64,000 nt of DNA, taken from assembly GCA_950097015.1 (NCBI GenBank), contig CATNEN010000003.1, forward strand, positions 4,573,501 to 4,637,500, written 5' to 3'. Position numbers and translations under genes: made by a program. The notes beneath the pieces were generated by a model. It searched no databases. It worked only from the letters and a program-made list of their open reading frames with translations, and was not told where the DNA came from. The DNA comes from Macrostomum hystrix. Its lineage: Eukaryota; Platyhelminthes; Macrostomidae. Positions 33,357 through 45,629 of this stretch are shown piece by piece (position 1 is the stretch's first letter; the number at the start of each line of letters is the position of its first letter).

Positions 33357-34330
33357 ATTCTATCTATCCACTGTCTCATCTATCCACTGTCTCATCTATC
33401 CACTGTCTCATCTCTCCACTGTCTCATCTCTCCACTGTCTCATCTATCCACTGTCTCATCTATCCACTGTCTCATCTATCCACTGTCTCATCTATCCACT
33501 GTCTCATCTATCCACTGTCTCATCTATCCACTGTCTCATCTATCCACTGTCTCATCTATCCACTGTCTCATCTATCCACTGTCTCATCTATCCACTGTCT
33601 CATCTCTCCACTGTCTCATCTCTCCACTGTCTCATCTCTCCACTGTCTCATCTATCCACTGTCTCATTTCTCCACTGTCTCATCTCTCCACTGTCTCATC
33701 TCTCCACTGTCTCATCTATCCACTGTCTCATCTCTCCACTGTCTCATCTATCCACTGTCTCATCTATCCACTGTCTCATCTATCCACTGTCTCATCTCTC
33801 AACTGTCTCATCTCTCCACTGTCTCATCTCTCCACTGTCTCATCTCTCCACTGTCTCATCTATCCACTGTCTCATCTATCCACTGTCTCATCTCTCCACT
33901 GTCTCATCTCTCCACTGTCTCATCTATCCACTGTCTCATCTATCCACTGTCTCATCTATCCACTGTCTCATCTCTCCACTGTCTCATCTCTCCACTGTCT
34001 CATCTATCCACTGTCTCATCTCTCCACTGTCTCATCTATCCACTGTCTCATCTATCCACTGTCTCATCTATCCACTGTCTCATCTATCCACTGTCTCATC
34101 TATCCACTGTCTCATCTATCCACTGTCTCATCTATCCACTGTCTCATCTATCCACTGTCTCATCTCTCCACTGTCTCATCTATCCACTGTCTCATCTATC
34201 CACTGTCTCATCTCTCCACTGTCTCATCTATCCACTGTCTCATCTATCCACTGTCTCATATCTCCACTGTCTCACCTATCCACTCTCTCATCTATCCACT
34301 GTCTTATCTCTCCAGGGTCTGATCTATCCA
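33357..34330. repeat. 16-bp satellite, CTGTCTCATCTATCCA type
   Basis: About 60 head-to-tail units of 16 bp, with TATCCA and TCTCCA variants. The last units drift. Three overlapping long open frames come from the 16-bp period and are not genes. The unit is a variant of the one at 34880, 37134 and 47436. Confidence 0.95.
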
Positions 34331-34879
34331 AGTTCGCTAAATCTTTAAGATATGTCTGTCCAGCCCAGGAAACCCAGTTTTAGCAATAGTTTGGATCAGC
34401 TCAAGATCAGCTAATATGGCAGTTTTACACTAATTTGCACTCATTAAACTAGCAGCTAAGCTTGCACAAATTTTAGTTCCACATTTAAACACCTTAATCG
34501 CCATTGGTCTCGCGGTATTTGGGCAGGCTGGGTGGGCAGGTGGGGTGGGTGGACTTCGCTCTTATTCGCCCTTGCTTCCCGCAATGTCCGCAATATCACC
34601 TGGACAAAAGCAGTTAGTTACCTGATTTAACCAAGCCAACATTTAAATTCTAGCTAAACAATTATTTAACAGAGACTTTAGTACAGAAATTCTACATTTA
34701 AATAAACGGTAGGTGACTTATTATTATGTAATATAGACTAAATTTAAACACGTTGAAATATGCAGCTAAGACTCATTGAAATACTGGTCGGTGAGCAGTG
34801 TGTCTCTAAGCAAATTGCAGTCCACAAAAGTCCTGCTGCTCGATGCCCTCTGGCCACTTCTAACACCACCTCCACTGAC

Positions 34880-36310
34880 TCATCTCTCCCCTGTTTCATC
34901 TCTCCCGTCTCCTGTCTCATCTCTCCCCTGTCTCCCCTGTCTCATCTCTCCCCTGTCTCATCTCTACCCTGTCTCATCTCTCCCACCTGTCTCCCCTGTC
35001 TCATCTCTCCCCTGTCTCATCTGTCTCATCTCTCCCCTGTCTCCCCTGTCTCATCTCTCCCCTGTCTCATCTGTCTCATCTCTCCCCTGTCTCATCTCTC
35101 CCCTGTCTCATCTGTCTCATCTCTCCCCTGTCTCATCTCTCCCCCTGTCTCTTCCCTGTCTCATCTCCACTCTGTTTCATCTCTCCCGTCTTAACTCTTC
35201 CCTGTCTCATCTCTCCCGTCTTAACTCTTCCCTGTCTCATCTCTCCCGTCTTAACTCTTCCCTGTCTCATCTCTCCCCTGTCTCATCTCTCCTCTGTCTC
35301 ATCTCTCCGCTGTCTCATCTCTTCCCTGTCTCATCTCTCCGCTGTCTCATCTCTCCCCTGTCTCCCCTGTCTCATCTCTCCCCTGTCTCATCTGTCTCAT
35401 CTCTCCCCTGTCTCATCTCTCCTCTGTCTCATCTCTCCGCTGTCTCATCTCTCCCCCTGTCTCTTCCCTGTCTCATCTCCACTCTGTCTCATCTCTCCCG
35501 TCTTAACTCTTCCCTGTCTCATCTCTCCCGTCTTAACTCTTCCCTGTCTCATCTCTCCCGTCTTAACTCTTCCCTGTCTCATCTCTCCCCTGTCTCATCT
35601 CTCCTCTGTCTCATCTCTCCGCTGTCTCATCTCTCCCCCTGTCTCTTCCCTGTCTCATCTCCACTCTGTCTCATCTCTCCCGTCTTAACTCTTCCCTGTC
35701 TCATCTCTCCCGTCTTAACTCTTCCCTGTCTCATCTCTCCCGTCTTAACTCCTCCCTGTCTCATCTCTCCCCTGTCTCATCTCTCCTCTGTCTCATCTCT
35801 CCGCTGTCTCATCTCTTCCCTGTCTCATCTCTCCCCTGTCTCATCTCTCCCCTGTCTCATCTCTCCTCTGTCTCATCTCTCCTCTGTCTCATCTCTCCCC
35901 CTGTCTCTTCCCTGTCTCATCTCCACTCTGTCTCATCTCTCCCGTCTTAACTCTTCCCTGTCTCATCTCTCCCGTCTTATCTCTCCCCTGTCTCATCTCT
36001 CCCGTCTTATCTCTCCCCTGTCTCATCTCTCCACTGTCTCATCTCTCCACTGTCTCATCTCTCCCCTGTCTCATCTCTCCCCTGTCTCATCTCTCCCCTG
36101 TCTCTTCCCTGTCTCATCTCCACGCTGTCTCATCTCTCCCATCTTAACTCTTCCCTGTCTCATCTCTCCCTGTCTCATCTCTCCCTGTCTCATCTCTCCC
36201 TGTCTCATCTCTCCCCTGTCTCATCTCTACCCGGTCTCATCTCTACCCTGTCTCATCTCTACCCTGTCTCATCTCTACCCGGTCTCATCTCTCCACTGTC
36301 TTATGTATCC
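34880..36310. repeat. 16-bp satellite, CTGTCTCATCTCTCCC type (long array)
   Basis: Mostly CTGTCTCATCTCTCCC units, with CTCTTCCCTGTCTC and CCGTCTTAACT variants that form a larger repeated block seen three to four times. Open frames are by-products. Confidence 0.95.
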
Positions 36311-36542
36311 TCTGCTGCCGCCACCGCTGGATCCTCCGCTGCTGTCGAAACTTACTTGTAAGTTATGGATTCATCGGATCCATAACTTACCAATGAGCAG
36401 TTAGTCATTGACACGATCCACGCTGAAAGAAGCAATGAGAGCTTGCGAAGCGAACTTTCTTAGACACAATCGTTCGAGCATTGGTAAAAACAACTTACTC
36501 GCACAGAAGGAAAAGTGTGTCATTTTTATTATGTAAATGAAA

Positions 36543-36690
36543 ACCGTCTTAACTCTTCCCTGTCTCATCTCTCCCGTCTTAACTCTTCCCTGTCTCATCT
36601 CTCCCGTCTTAACTCTTCCCTGTCTCATCTCTCCCCTGTCTCACCTCTCCTCTGTCTCATCTCTCCGATGTCTCTCATCTCTCATCTGTA
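36543..36690. repeat. Secondary insertion of the 16-bp satellite
   Basis: About 148 bp of satellite sits inside sequence that is continuous in unit 2 of the duplication (GAAAACC next to TTAGAAAATGAAAAATTAC at about 37875). Confidence 0.85.
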
Positions 36691-36827
36691 ATGAAAAATT
36701 ACTGAGATGCACAGACATCCAGTAAATGCTTCGCTAGCTGGCAGAACCACGACTGAACCCGGGAAATTACGCGGATTTTCCGTGGACAAAATTTTGCGCA
36801 CAGTTTACACATGAAACAATCAGCCCT

Positions 36828-38010
36828 TGCTTCCCGCAATGTCCGCAATATCACCTGGACAAAAGCAGTTAGTTACCTGATTTAACCAAGCCAACATTTA
36901 AATTCTAGCTAAACAATTATTTAACAGAGACTTTAGTACAGAAATTCTACATTTAAATAAACGGTAGGTGACTTATTATTATGTAATATAGAATAAATTT
37001 AAACACGTTGAAATATGCAGCTAAGACTCTTTGAAATACTGGTCGGTCAGCAGTGTGTCTCTAAGCATAATGCAGTCCACAAAAGTCCTGCTGCTCGATG
37101 CCCTCTGGCCACTTCTAACACCACCTCCACTGACTCATCTCTCCCCTGTTTCATCTCTCCCGTCTCCTGTCTCATCTCTCCCCTGTCTCCCCTGTCTCAT
37201 CTCTCCCCTGTCTCATCACTACCCTGTCTCATCTCTCCCACCTGTCTCCCCTGTCTCATCTCTCCCCTGTCTCATCTGTCTCATCTCTCCCCTGTCTCCC
37301 CTGTCTCATCTCTCCCCTGTCTCATCTGTCTCATCTCTCCCCTGTCTCATCTCTCCTCTGTCTCATCTCTCCGCTGTCTCATCTCTCCCCCTGTCTCTTC
37401 CCTGTCTCATCTCCACTCTGTTTCATCTCTCCCGTCTTAACTCTTCCCTGTCTCATCTCTCCCGTCTTAACTCTTCCCTGTCTCATCTCTCCCGTCTTAA
37501 CTCTTCCCTGTCTCATCTCTCCCCTATCTCATCTCTACCCTGTCTCATCTCTACCCTGTCTCATCTCTACCCTGTCTCATCTCTACCCTGTCTCATCTCT
37601 ACCCTGTCTCATCTCTCCACTGTCTTATGTATCCTCTGCTGCCGCCACCGCTGGATCCTCCGCTGCTGTCGAAACTTACTTGTTTTGAGAATATAAATTT
37701 TTTATTTCATCGGATCCATAACTTACCAATGAGCAGTTAGTCATTGACACGATCCACGCTGAAAGAAGCAATGAGAGCTTGCGAAGCGAACTTTCTTAGA
37801 CACAATCGTTCGAGCATTGGTAAAAACAACTTACTCGCACAGAAGGAAAAGTGTGTCATCTTTATTATGTAAATGAAAACCTTAGAAAATGAAAAATTAC
37901 TGAGATGCAGACATCCAGTAAATGCTTCGCTAGCTGGCAGATCCACGGCTGAACCCGGGAAATTACGCGGTTTTTCCGTGGAGAAAATTTTGCGCACAGT
38001 TTACACATGA
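36828..38010. repeat. Tandem segmental duplication, unit 2
   Basis: Near-identical to unit 1 outside the arrays. On the minus strand several consensus donors (GTAAGT) occur close together near 37840, 37735 and 37680. A CTTCTTTCAG acceptor gives a possible 37-nt exon, but I cannot build a gene from these. Confidence 0.8.
37134..37630. repeat. 16-bp satellite in duplication unit 2
   Basis: About 500 bp of the same satellite as at 34880-36310, in the same flanking context but shorter. Confidence 0.95.
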
Positions 38011-38765
38011 AACAATCAGAATAGAATAGAATAATTAGTAAACTAAGCCTGTTTGTCTATTATTGCCTGTAGAAAGTAATCATCGATTAATTAGATTGTT
38101 AGTAAATATTTATTTTAAAGAATCCATAAATTAGGGTTGCTTTTTTAATCAAGTTATAACTGTCAATATATACTACTCTAGCTTTAACTTCGGCAAGTAC
38201 AGGGCTAGAAAAATGTGCAACAATTATGGTGATAGCGTTGTACACTGAGAATTAAGGGTAAGGCATGAGAAAGGGAACTTAAGTCTTTAAGTACATTTCT
38301 GTGTACATTATTGTATACAAGTACAATTTATTATAAAAAAATAGGAGCAAATTCCAATAATTATCTTCTAGCAGTAGAGGGCCCTGGTTGTCCATATAAT
38401 TGTTTATTAATCTGATTAGTAATTTTTATCAATAAATGTTATGAAGTCTATTACAAATTAGTTCACACTGTATATGTACTGATCATAACAGTTAGGCCCT
38501 TCACAAAACATGGCGAGTAACCCGTGGCTAATCCACAGATTTTCCAGAGAAAAACCACGGGGAAAACAATCTCAGATGGTAGGCCCTAGAACCAACGGAC
38601 GGTGATTATACTCCACTCTGACTCAGTTTCTTCGAGTGCCATACAGAGAGTTATTATCTTAATTTACGATTTAGATATTTATTCAAATCTTAAACTCATT
38701 GGTTATCCTGTTGTTACCTACTGTGAGTCCAATTTCGTTGCTTATGATTTAAATAAATTAAAAAG
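38011..38765. other. No gene recognised
   Basis: AT-rich spacer, no convincing exon or repeat family. Confidence 0.4.
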
Positions 38766-38775
38766 CTTAACTATA

Positions 38776-39900
38776 TGAGAGAGGGGAGGGGAGAGGGGAG
38801 AGGGGAGAGGGAGAGGGGAGAGGGGAGAGGGCAGAGGGGAGAGGGGAGAGGGGAGAGGGGAGAGGGGAGAGGGGAGAGGAGAGAGGGGAGAGGGGAGAGG
38901 GGAGTGGAGAGGACAGAGGAGATGAGATGAGAGAGGAGAGGAGAGAGGAAAGAGGGGACAGCAGAGAGGGGAGAGGAGAGAGAAGATGTAGAGGAGAGAG
39001 GAAAGAGGGGAGAGGGGAGAGGAGAGAGGGGAGAGGGGAGAGGGGAGAGGGAAGAGGGGAGAGGGGAGAGGGGAGAGGGGAGAGGGGAGAGGGGAGAGGA
39101 GAGAGGAGATGTAGAGGAGATAGGAAAGAGGGGAGAGGAGAGGAGAGAGGGGAGAGGGGAGAGGAGAGAGGGGAGAGGGGAGAGGAGAGAGGGGAGAGGG
39201 GAGAGGGGAGAGGGGAGGGGAGAGGACAGAGGAGATGAGATGAGAGAGGAGAGGAGAGAGGAAAGAGGGGACAGCAGAGAGGGGAGAGGAGAGAGAAGAT
39301 GTAGAGGAAAGAGGAAAGAGGGGAGAGGGGAGAGGAGAGAGGGGAGAGGAAAGAGGAAAGAGGGGAGAGGGGAGAGGAGAGAGGAGAGAGGGGAGAGGAA
39401 AGAGGGGAGAGGGGAGAGGAGAGGGGAGAGGGAAGAGGAGAGAGGGGAGAGGGGAGAGGAGAGAGGGGAGAGGGGAGAGGAGAGAGGGGAGAGGGGAGAG
39501 GAGAGAGGGTAGAGGAGAGAGGAGATGTAGAGGAGATAGGAAAGAGGGGAGAGGAGAGGAGAGAGGGGAGAGGGGAGAGGAGAGAGGGGAGAGGGGAGAG
39601 GAGAGAGGGGAGAGGGGAGAGGGGAGAGGGGAGGGGAGAGGACAGAGGAGATGAGATGAGAGAGGAGAGGCGAGGGGAAAGAGGGGACAGCAGAGAGGGG
39701 AGAGGAGAGAGAAGATGTAGAGGAGAGAGGAAAGAGGGGAGAGGGGAGAGGAGAGAGGGGAGAGGGGAGAGGGAAGAGGAGAGAGGGGAGAGGGGAGAGG
39801 AGAGAGGGGAGAGGGGAGAGGAGATGTAGAGGAGATAGGAAAGAGGGGAGAGGAGAGGAGAGAGGGGAGAAGAGAGAATAATGAGGAGAGAGGAGCTAGA
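38776..39900. repeat. GA-rich array with higher-order repeat
   Basis: GAGAGGGGAGAGG words of 5-16 bp. A longer block containing GACAGAGGAGATGAGATGAG, then GGGGACAGCAGAGAGG and GAAGATGTAGAGGA, recurs at about 38910, 39224 and 39640, so units of roughly 310-420 bp have been copied. Arg/Glu/Gly open frames are by-products. Confidence 0.95.
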
Positions 39901-40098
39901 TTAGGCAGGGGAGAGGGGAGTGGAGATTTAATTTATTTCTGGCCTTCATGAGCTAACCTTGCAGTTACTCGTAAATTGAATTTTCAGATATTCACTGGTG
40001 AAAGCCCTCAACTGAACTAACAGATCAGCGCCAACGATAACTCATCGATCAGCCAGCGGCCTTGATCCGAGAGAATCCGGCACACAATTAAACTTTCT

Positions 40099-40422
40099 AT
40101 GGCGGCCGCCGGAGGCCATTGCACCGCAACAACATCGCCGCTACTGCAAGAGCAATGGCAGCCGCCACCAACACGAGTCTTCTCGGAGCCCCAGGTACCG
40201 TTCTTTGAGTACCTGCTGGTTAGGCTGTGCCGCAGGTGCCAATCAGGGGAAGTGACCTACGCTTGCATCCCGTGCGGTCACATCTGCCTGTGTACAGCCT
40301 GCCAGCGGGAGCTGCGAGCCGACGTACTTCTCAGCAGCAGCAGCGGCGGCCCACCAGTTTGCCCAGCCCACTTGTGCGCCCGAGAGGTGAGCGATTTCTG
40401 GCCGGCCTACTTTTTCCATTAA
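40099..40422 (+). CDS. RING-finger protein or RING-bearing exon
   Basis: 107 codons. After a Pro/Gln-rich start comes CRRCQSG, then CIPCGHICLCTACQREL, a Ser/Gly spacer and CPAHLC. This fits a C3HC4-type RING finger of the kind found at the C-terminus of E3 ubiquitin ligases; the last pair is CPAHLC rather than CPxC. The start follows CTTTCT at 40099 and no upstream exon is evident. A GAGAG/GTGAGC donor lies inside the frame near 40385, so the gene may continue into exons I did not find. RINGs recruit E2 ubiquitin-conjugating enzymes; the substrate cannot be told. Confidence 0.55.
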   Translation: MAAAGGHCTATTSPLLQEQWQPPPTRVFSEPQVPFFEYLLVRLCRRCQSGEVTYACIPCGHICLCTACQRELRADVLLSSSSGGPPVCPAHLCAREVSDFWPAYFFH

Positions 40423-40429
40423 CAATAGA

Positions 40430-43400
40430 AAGACTATGCTTTTTTCAACGTTGTTGAAAAACAACGTTGTTTTCACCGGTGTTTTAAACTCATTCTGCGC
40501 TATATCGACATGCCGAGGGGTTAGCAAAAAATACAGTTTTTTTTAATACGAAAAAACCCTTCGCATGCTACCTATATTATATACTTAGGCTTATATTATA
40601 TACTTATATTTACGATGGCAAGTTTTTTGCTTTGCATTAAATATTTCATCATAGTATAATTTCAGTTAAAGCTGAAAATTTTATACCCACTTTATTGTGC
40701 TAAAAGAAAGATAAAATATAGTCATACTATTTATTTACATATCTTACTATCCTAGCTAATTATTAAGTAGGTATTAATAATTCTGGATGAATTACGCTTT
40801 GTCATCTCTAGAAAAATCATCCCCAAAATAAGACATGATTTCCCGTCGGTAACATCCTTATTTTTCCCACAATGTCAATATGTGGTAAGTTTTTTCTAGC
40901 TTACTACTCAAAGTAGGTTTGCTTATAAACAGGCTAAAAGCTTGAACTTTGGACATTTGTTAACAGCCTTTTATACTTCTAGGAGACAGAAATAAACAAT
41001 AGGCTATAAATATTTAACAGTAGTAACACCGCGCAAATTTTCCCTGCGGAAAGACCTCGTAGGCATTTCAATTACCCACTGCCTACTTCACGACAACTCC
41101 CAAACCGAATGACCGATTTTCGTGAAAGTCCACCATATGGATCAAAGTTTTCCACCCTTTACGATGAACTAGCTTCCAAGCGTTCGAGTCAGCATCGGCG
41201 AGATATTCAGCATCTTTGTCAAAGACTGTGACAGTTAATAACAATTAACTGCAATTAACAATAACAAAAGAAAAATATTAACAATACGTACGTACCAAAA
41301 TGGTACGTATATTTGTGGACTTTGCCACCAGACACACCTTGAATATCACGACGATGCAGGTGAAAAACGCAGAAATGCCTAAATTTGTGTGCAATTTAAG
41401 AATAACGACACCCCTTCTAACACGGATTTTCATTGCTATCTATCAGCATTTGTATTAGCAAACTATGTATCATAATTATGGGATGCTTTTTTGTTAAAAT
41501 TACGCGCTCTAAGAAGAAAATGTACTTTTCCTCAACTTGCTTCTGATTTAAATATTATATATATATTTATTCTATAAATTCTGTTACATATTTTCGATAT
41601 TAAAAAAATTACAATCTTAAATGTTCTGTCTAGTTTTCAGTTTGTAAAAAAACACAACTTAAGATGTATTCATCTATTAAACGAAACACAGCTTATTGAC
41701 AAATCATTTTCTACTATTTCAGTTTTTGCATAGCTATGATGTGAAAGCAACGATGATTTTCGCGTCACCAGACGCGATTCGATTCCAGATTTCGATTTCG
41801 ATTCCAGAAAATTGATAACTATTGAAATTATTTTTTAGATATTTAAACTGCGTTCTGTATCTAATTTAAACTGCGCGTATCTCAATCGGCTGATTTGACT
41901 CTAGCGTTTTTTTTCACTTAAATGTCTGTTTTAATTCACCAACTTAATGGCTTAATTTGTGCTACCTCAAGCCAATCAGTAATGTAGTCTTACTTTTCTT
42001 TGTTAGCTTGTATTTGGCTCCATATTTTCCCTGTGACTTCATTTATGGTTCTCCTTTTTTCGCTTCATGTTGTGATATTTTGACTTAGGTCTCTCTTTGC
42101 GTTGAGATCCCTAAATGAGGGCGGGTGTCCTACTCTTTGTCTTTGCGATAGACTCTATTGCCGTAACTCGAAAATAACGAAGACAAGACGATTCAGGATT
42201 CCAAGCTAAACAGCTGATATTTAAGTGTTAACTATAGTTAACAAGAGAAAGCTATGGATGGTTAATTCCCCTGGCAGCGCTCTTCCCGTTCCGTGCCAGG
42301 TATACTGCACTAGATTAAATATTAAACTCACAATTCGCACTGGTAAATTACTAATAAAATCTCGGTGGCCTCAAAACAAGAACACGCGAACTCTATACTA
42401 CTCGAAAATACTCTGGACACAAACAAGAACTCACGAAAATAACGTGACAATTGGCACAAATAACTCCTATAGATAGTCCCTAAGACAAAACCTAACCCAA
42501 AGTCCTAGTCTGAACCGAGGCGACCAGCAAGCACTTCCGCACTATGGCACAACGATAGTTCTATCGTGCCACACCTAATGTCAGTTTGACGGCGTCCCAC
42601 CGATGATTGTCGGCGATATGGAGAGTATACTTCCGTGCTTGCCAATCCCCTATCTAACACTCCGTCAGCAGTTGGCCAGACGTACCGAGCTCAGCGCAAC
42701 AGTGTTCATCTTCAGGTTTATTTTAAACGAATATAGCGAGTAGAGAAGTGAATAAATATGAGATTTTTGGGTGTAAATTTAATCAATATTTTAATATTTT
42801 CAGTACATATTTGATAGCCCGTAAGTCCAGAGGCAAAGTCCAGGGACGGATTGTTAGCGTTGCAGCCAACAGTACAGAATGTACAGCCAGTGCCCCCTCC
42901 CTCAGAACACACGGAGAACATGGCCCGCGCCACCGTGTTGGAGTTCAGTGTTGAGGTTGGGGGAATGAGCTTTAATGTACAACGCTTCAAGAATCTGCAG
43001 TTTGGAGTCAAATGAGCATTGGTCAAAAGATGACGCGGATGTTGCAATTAAGAGAGAAAATAAGCAAGCTGACACTACAATGTACACAACAAAAAACGAA
43101 AAAACTAGGAAAGTAAAAAAGCCTACAAAATAAATTAATCGAATGAAAAGACTGCAAAAAATATATAAATATAAATATAAAATATAAAAAAGCACAAAAA
43201 CATTGATCAATTAAAAGCCTAAAAAACGTCATTTGTGCATTTCAATTTTTAGTTTACTCTTTAGTGCTATCTATCCAGCACTGTAAGTATACGAATCTAT
43301 CGCGCACTCCGGATTAAATCATGTGATTACTTTTCGTTTAAAATACTTCGATAAGCCAGCGTCTATGGCTCAAAATAAAGCGGTCTATGGTTCTCATTTA

Positions 43401-44940
43401 CGAGTATTAAAAATTGTTTCCTTAAATTTAATGCAGTTCCGACATTTTTACCATAGACAGTTTGCACGATTTGATCTGTGTACGACCGACTCGTAGTTCC
43501 TTTCCTCGGTTCTCGTCTCTCTTATTAAATCTCTTTTTAGCTATTGTTCGGTAATCTACATTAAACAACTATGTCAGATCCGCCGTATATACTTCCTGAC
43601 GGACTCCCTCTCATTCGTTGAAGTCTGATATATCGGCTTATAACTCGATAGTCCTTCTCGACGAATCGGATTTATCGACAAAGTTAAATTAGTTTTGTGA
43701 GTGATTCTTCAAGAAACTAATTTGGGCTCCGCAGCCCCACTAGTTTTACACAGATCAGAGCTAATTTAATATGTTGTCATGCAAGACTCCTGGCTGTCAT
43801 GGCATTCTAATAAAGTTACTTCTCTTGCTAGTTTTCGTCTCTTGTGAGGCTTTTAATTTTTTTCTTATTTATCTCTTTGTTTCCTCTTTTCTCACATTTC
43901 GTTTTTTAGCTCTCTCGCAACAGTTCACCCTCTCTGTCTCGATTATTTTTTGCTCTATATGCTTCACTGTGATTAAATTTTCTGTTAAACTCTTATAGGT
44001 AGCCTTGAGTCACTCTGACTGCTGCTACTGGCAACTAATCTGTTGATATTAAACGCAATGGGTTAGATATTTTATACTTTTTTGCTTAATATCAAGATAT
44101 TTTTGCTTAAATCTAGGAGGGAGACGAAGTAGTTAGTGAGAGGTCTCGTCATTCGAGTCGAGTCGAGTCAATTAAGTTAGCTTTAAATTGTTTTCGAATA
44201 TACGAATACATACTGCAGATACAATTAGCATTTTTGTTCGCTGTGCCACACGTTGAAAATTATAAGAGCTAAACCGGAAAAAGGTGAAAAATTCCAGTTT
44301 TGAATTTTCAGTTCGGTTTGGTTTGCTCATTTGGACATATGAACATCTGGATAAATATAGCGCCAGGCGTACGTTCTTTACGCTTTTCCAGAGACTCACT
44401 ATGCCTAGCTTTTGCGCGTCTTCATGATAAATTCCCTATCCTAAGTACATGAAGCGACTTGTTGCTGCGTCATCTAAGGCTGAAGTTCCTATTTGCGTAC
44501 TCTCGCTTGCTTAGAAAATTGTTTAGAAACGCTAGGTTCACAAGTATTTAATGTACGTCGTCTTAGATGGGTCAATTATCTACCGAGAGACTCAGTGCTT
44601 TAAATCGAATGTGTTCTCATAGAAACTTAAGAAAGTTTAAACAGACCGTGAAATAGCGTGTAGAATTAAAATTGATTTCAACCGAATTTGAAAGTGATTA
44701 AAAACTTATTACACTCTGACAGCCGCTTCGAAAGGCAATAGGTAAGTACAACTTAATTAAGCCCAGGTTTTCATTTCGAATCATGCACAAGACTTTTAAT
44801 GTTAATTGACTGATCCGGGGTGCTGGCAAATGGACGAATTAAATTTAAACTAAAAGAAGTAAGAAGGATTTACTGCACAATCGTTAAAAGGCGACGAGAC
44901 TAAGGAGAAGCAAGAAGCCGGGTCAACACGCTTTTCATAC
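40430..44940. other. AT-rich intergenic stretch
   Basis: No supported gene. Contents are one R3 repeat copy (41019-41200) and a short inverted repeat at about 42545 (TGGCACAACGATAG against CTATCGTGCCA). A minus-strand frame at 43210-42902 is very hydrophobic and could be a signal-peptide exon, with Cys-rich sequence in another frame, but splice support is weak. Plus-strand hydrophobic frames at 43771-43998 look like AT-rich chance. Confidence 0.4.
41019..41200 (+). repeat. Interspersed repeat family R3, copy B
   Basis: It shares AACAGTAGTAACACC, CCCACTGCCTAC, CTCCCAAACCGAATGACCG, CGTGAAAGTCCACCAT and GGATCAAA with copies at 801-890 and 51540-51690. Confidence 0.7.
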
Positions 44941-44944
44941 AGTA

Positions 44945-45275
44945 TACCAATATTGATAGGCTGCATGCAGAGGGCTGAAACGAGGTAAAACATCGAGGCG
45001 TGTTGCGCCGAGGCGTTTCACCTCGTTTCAGCCAGAGCAGCCTATCCATATTTGTGTTGTAGTTAGCCTACGCGTGTTGAAACGAGGTTGAAACTAACGG
45101 CAGCCCGCTAGCCCTCTGCACAATATATCAATATTGGTATATTGTAGATAGCGGGCATGAAACGCGTTTCACGGCCCGCCCGCTGTGCATATCTATGGAA
45201 TTCGACCATAGACAACAGCAGAGGGCGGGCTTCCTTGCTATACTATGCAAGTATTGAGGTACTTGCATAGAAACC
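44945..45275. promoter_or_regulatory. Cluster of strong hairpins with repeated GAAACG words
   Basis: Several inverted repeats lie in 330 bp. GGCTGAAACGAGGT pairs with ACCTCGTTTCAGCC, nested inside GATAGGCTGC and GCAGCCTATC. Further pairs are CTATGG/CCATAG, TATGCAAGTA/TACTTGCATA and the self-complementary GAAACGCGTTTC. GAAACGAGG-like words occur at least four times. It lies 350-680 bp upstream of the stonustoxin-like gene at 45630. It could be a foldback element, a structured RNA or a regulatory block; the sequence does not decide. Confidence 0.55.
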
Positions 45276-45629
45276 GCTAGATTAAGCAGATAGAATGCCT
45301 TGCTTTAAAATATATCGTAATTTATTGATTTATTTAATTTATTAATAATTTATTAATTTATTTATAAGAATTGAGATACAGTCTCGTGATTGTAAATGTA
45401 CAAACTGTCGTACGCAATTGTATCTATTGGAATCCAGCTTTCTAGCTGTGAGGCCAAAAACTTTAGCTTGTTAGTGGAAAATCGGAAAAAATAGAGAGGG
45501 TCGTTTTACCTTTTTAAATTCGATACCTAATCTTCGAGAAAAGTCTAAATATGTGGACACCTCTGATACGAGTATTTTACCGCAAAACATTGCAGGAAAG
45601 CTTAACAACTGTAGACAGGCTCGAGTACC

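Larger units (their letters stand above)
34590..36780. repeat. Tandem segmental duplication, unit 1
   Basis: Unit 1 begins GCCCTTGCTTCCCGCAATG near 34569 and matches unit 2 (36828-38010) through unique DNA, then a 16-bp satellite, then the block around TATGTATCCTCTGCTGCCGCC and the block with GTCATTGACACGATCCACGC. Its satellite is about three times longer than in unit 2, and it has an extra satellite block at 36543-36690. Confidence 0.85.

Noticed and set aside
33332..34383. Three overlapping open frames of 327-345 codons
   Set aside because: They come from the 16-bp satellite, whose period makes all three frames read the same Ser/Leu/His/Pro peptide.
34776..36404. 542-codon Ser/Leu/Pro-rich open frame
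   Set aside because: It lies entirely in the 16-bp satellite of duplication unit 1, has no domain, and is not kept in unit 2.
43771..43998. Hydrophobic 75-codon plus-strand frame
   Set aside because: It is AT-rich and Phe/Leu/Ile-rich in a T-rich tract, with no splice partners or family resemblance.
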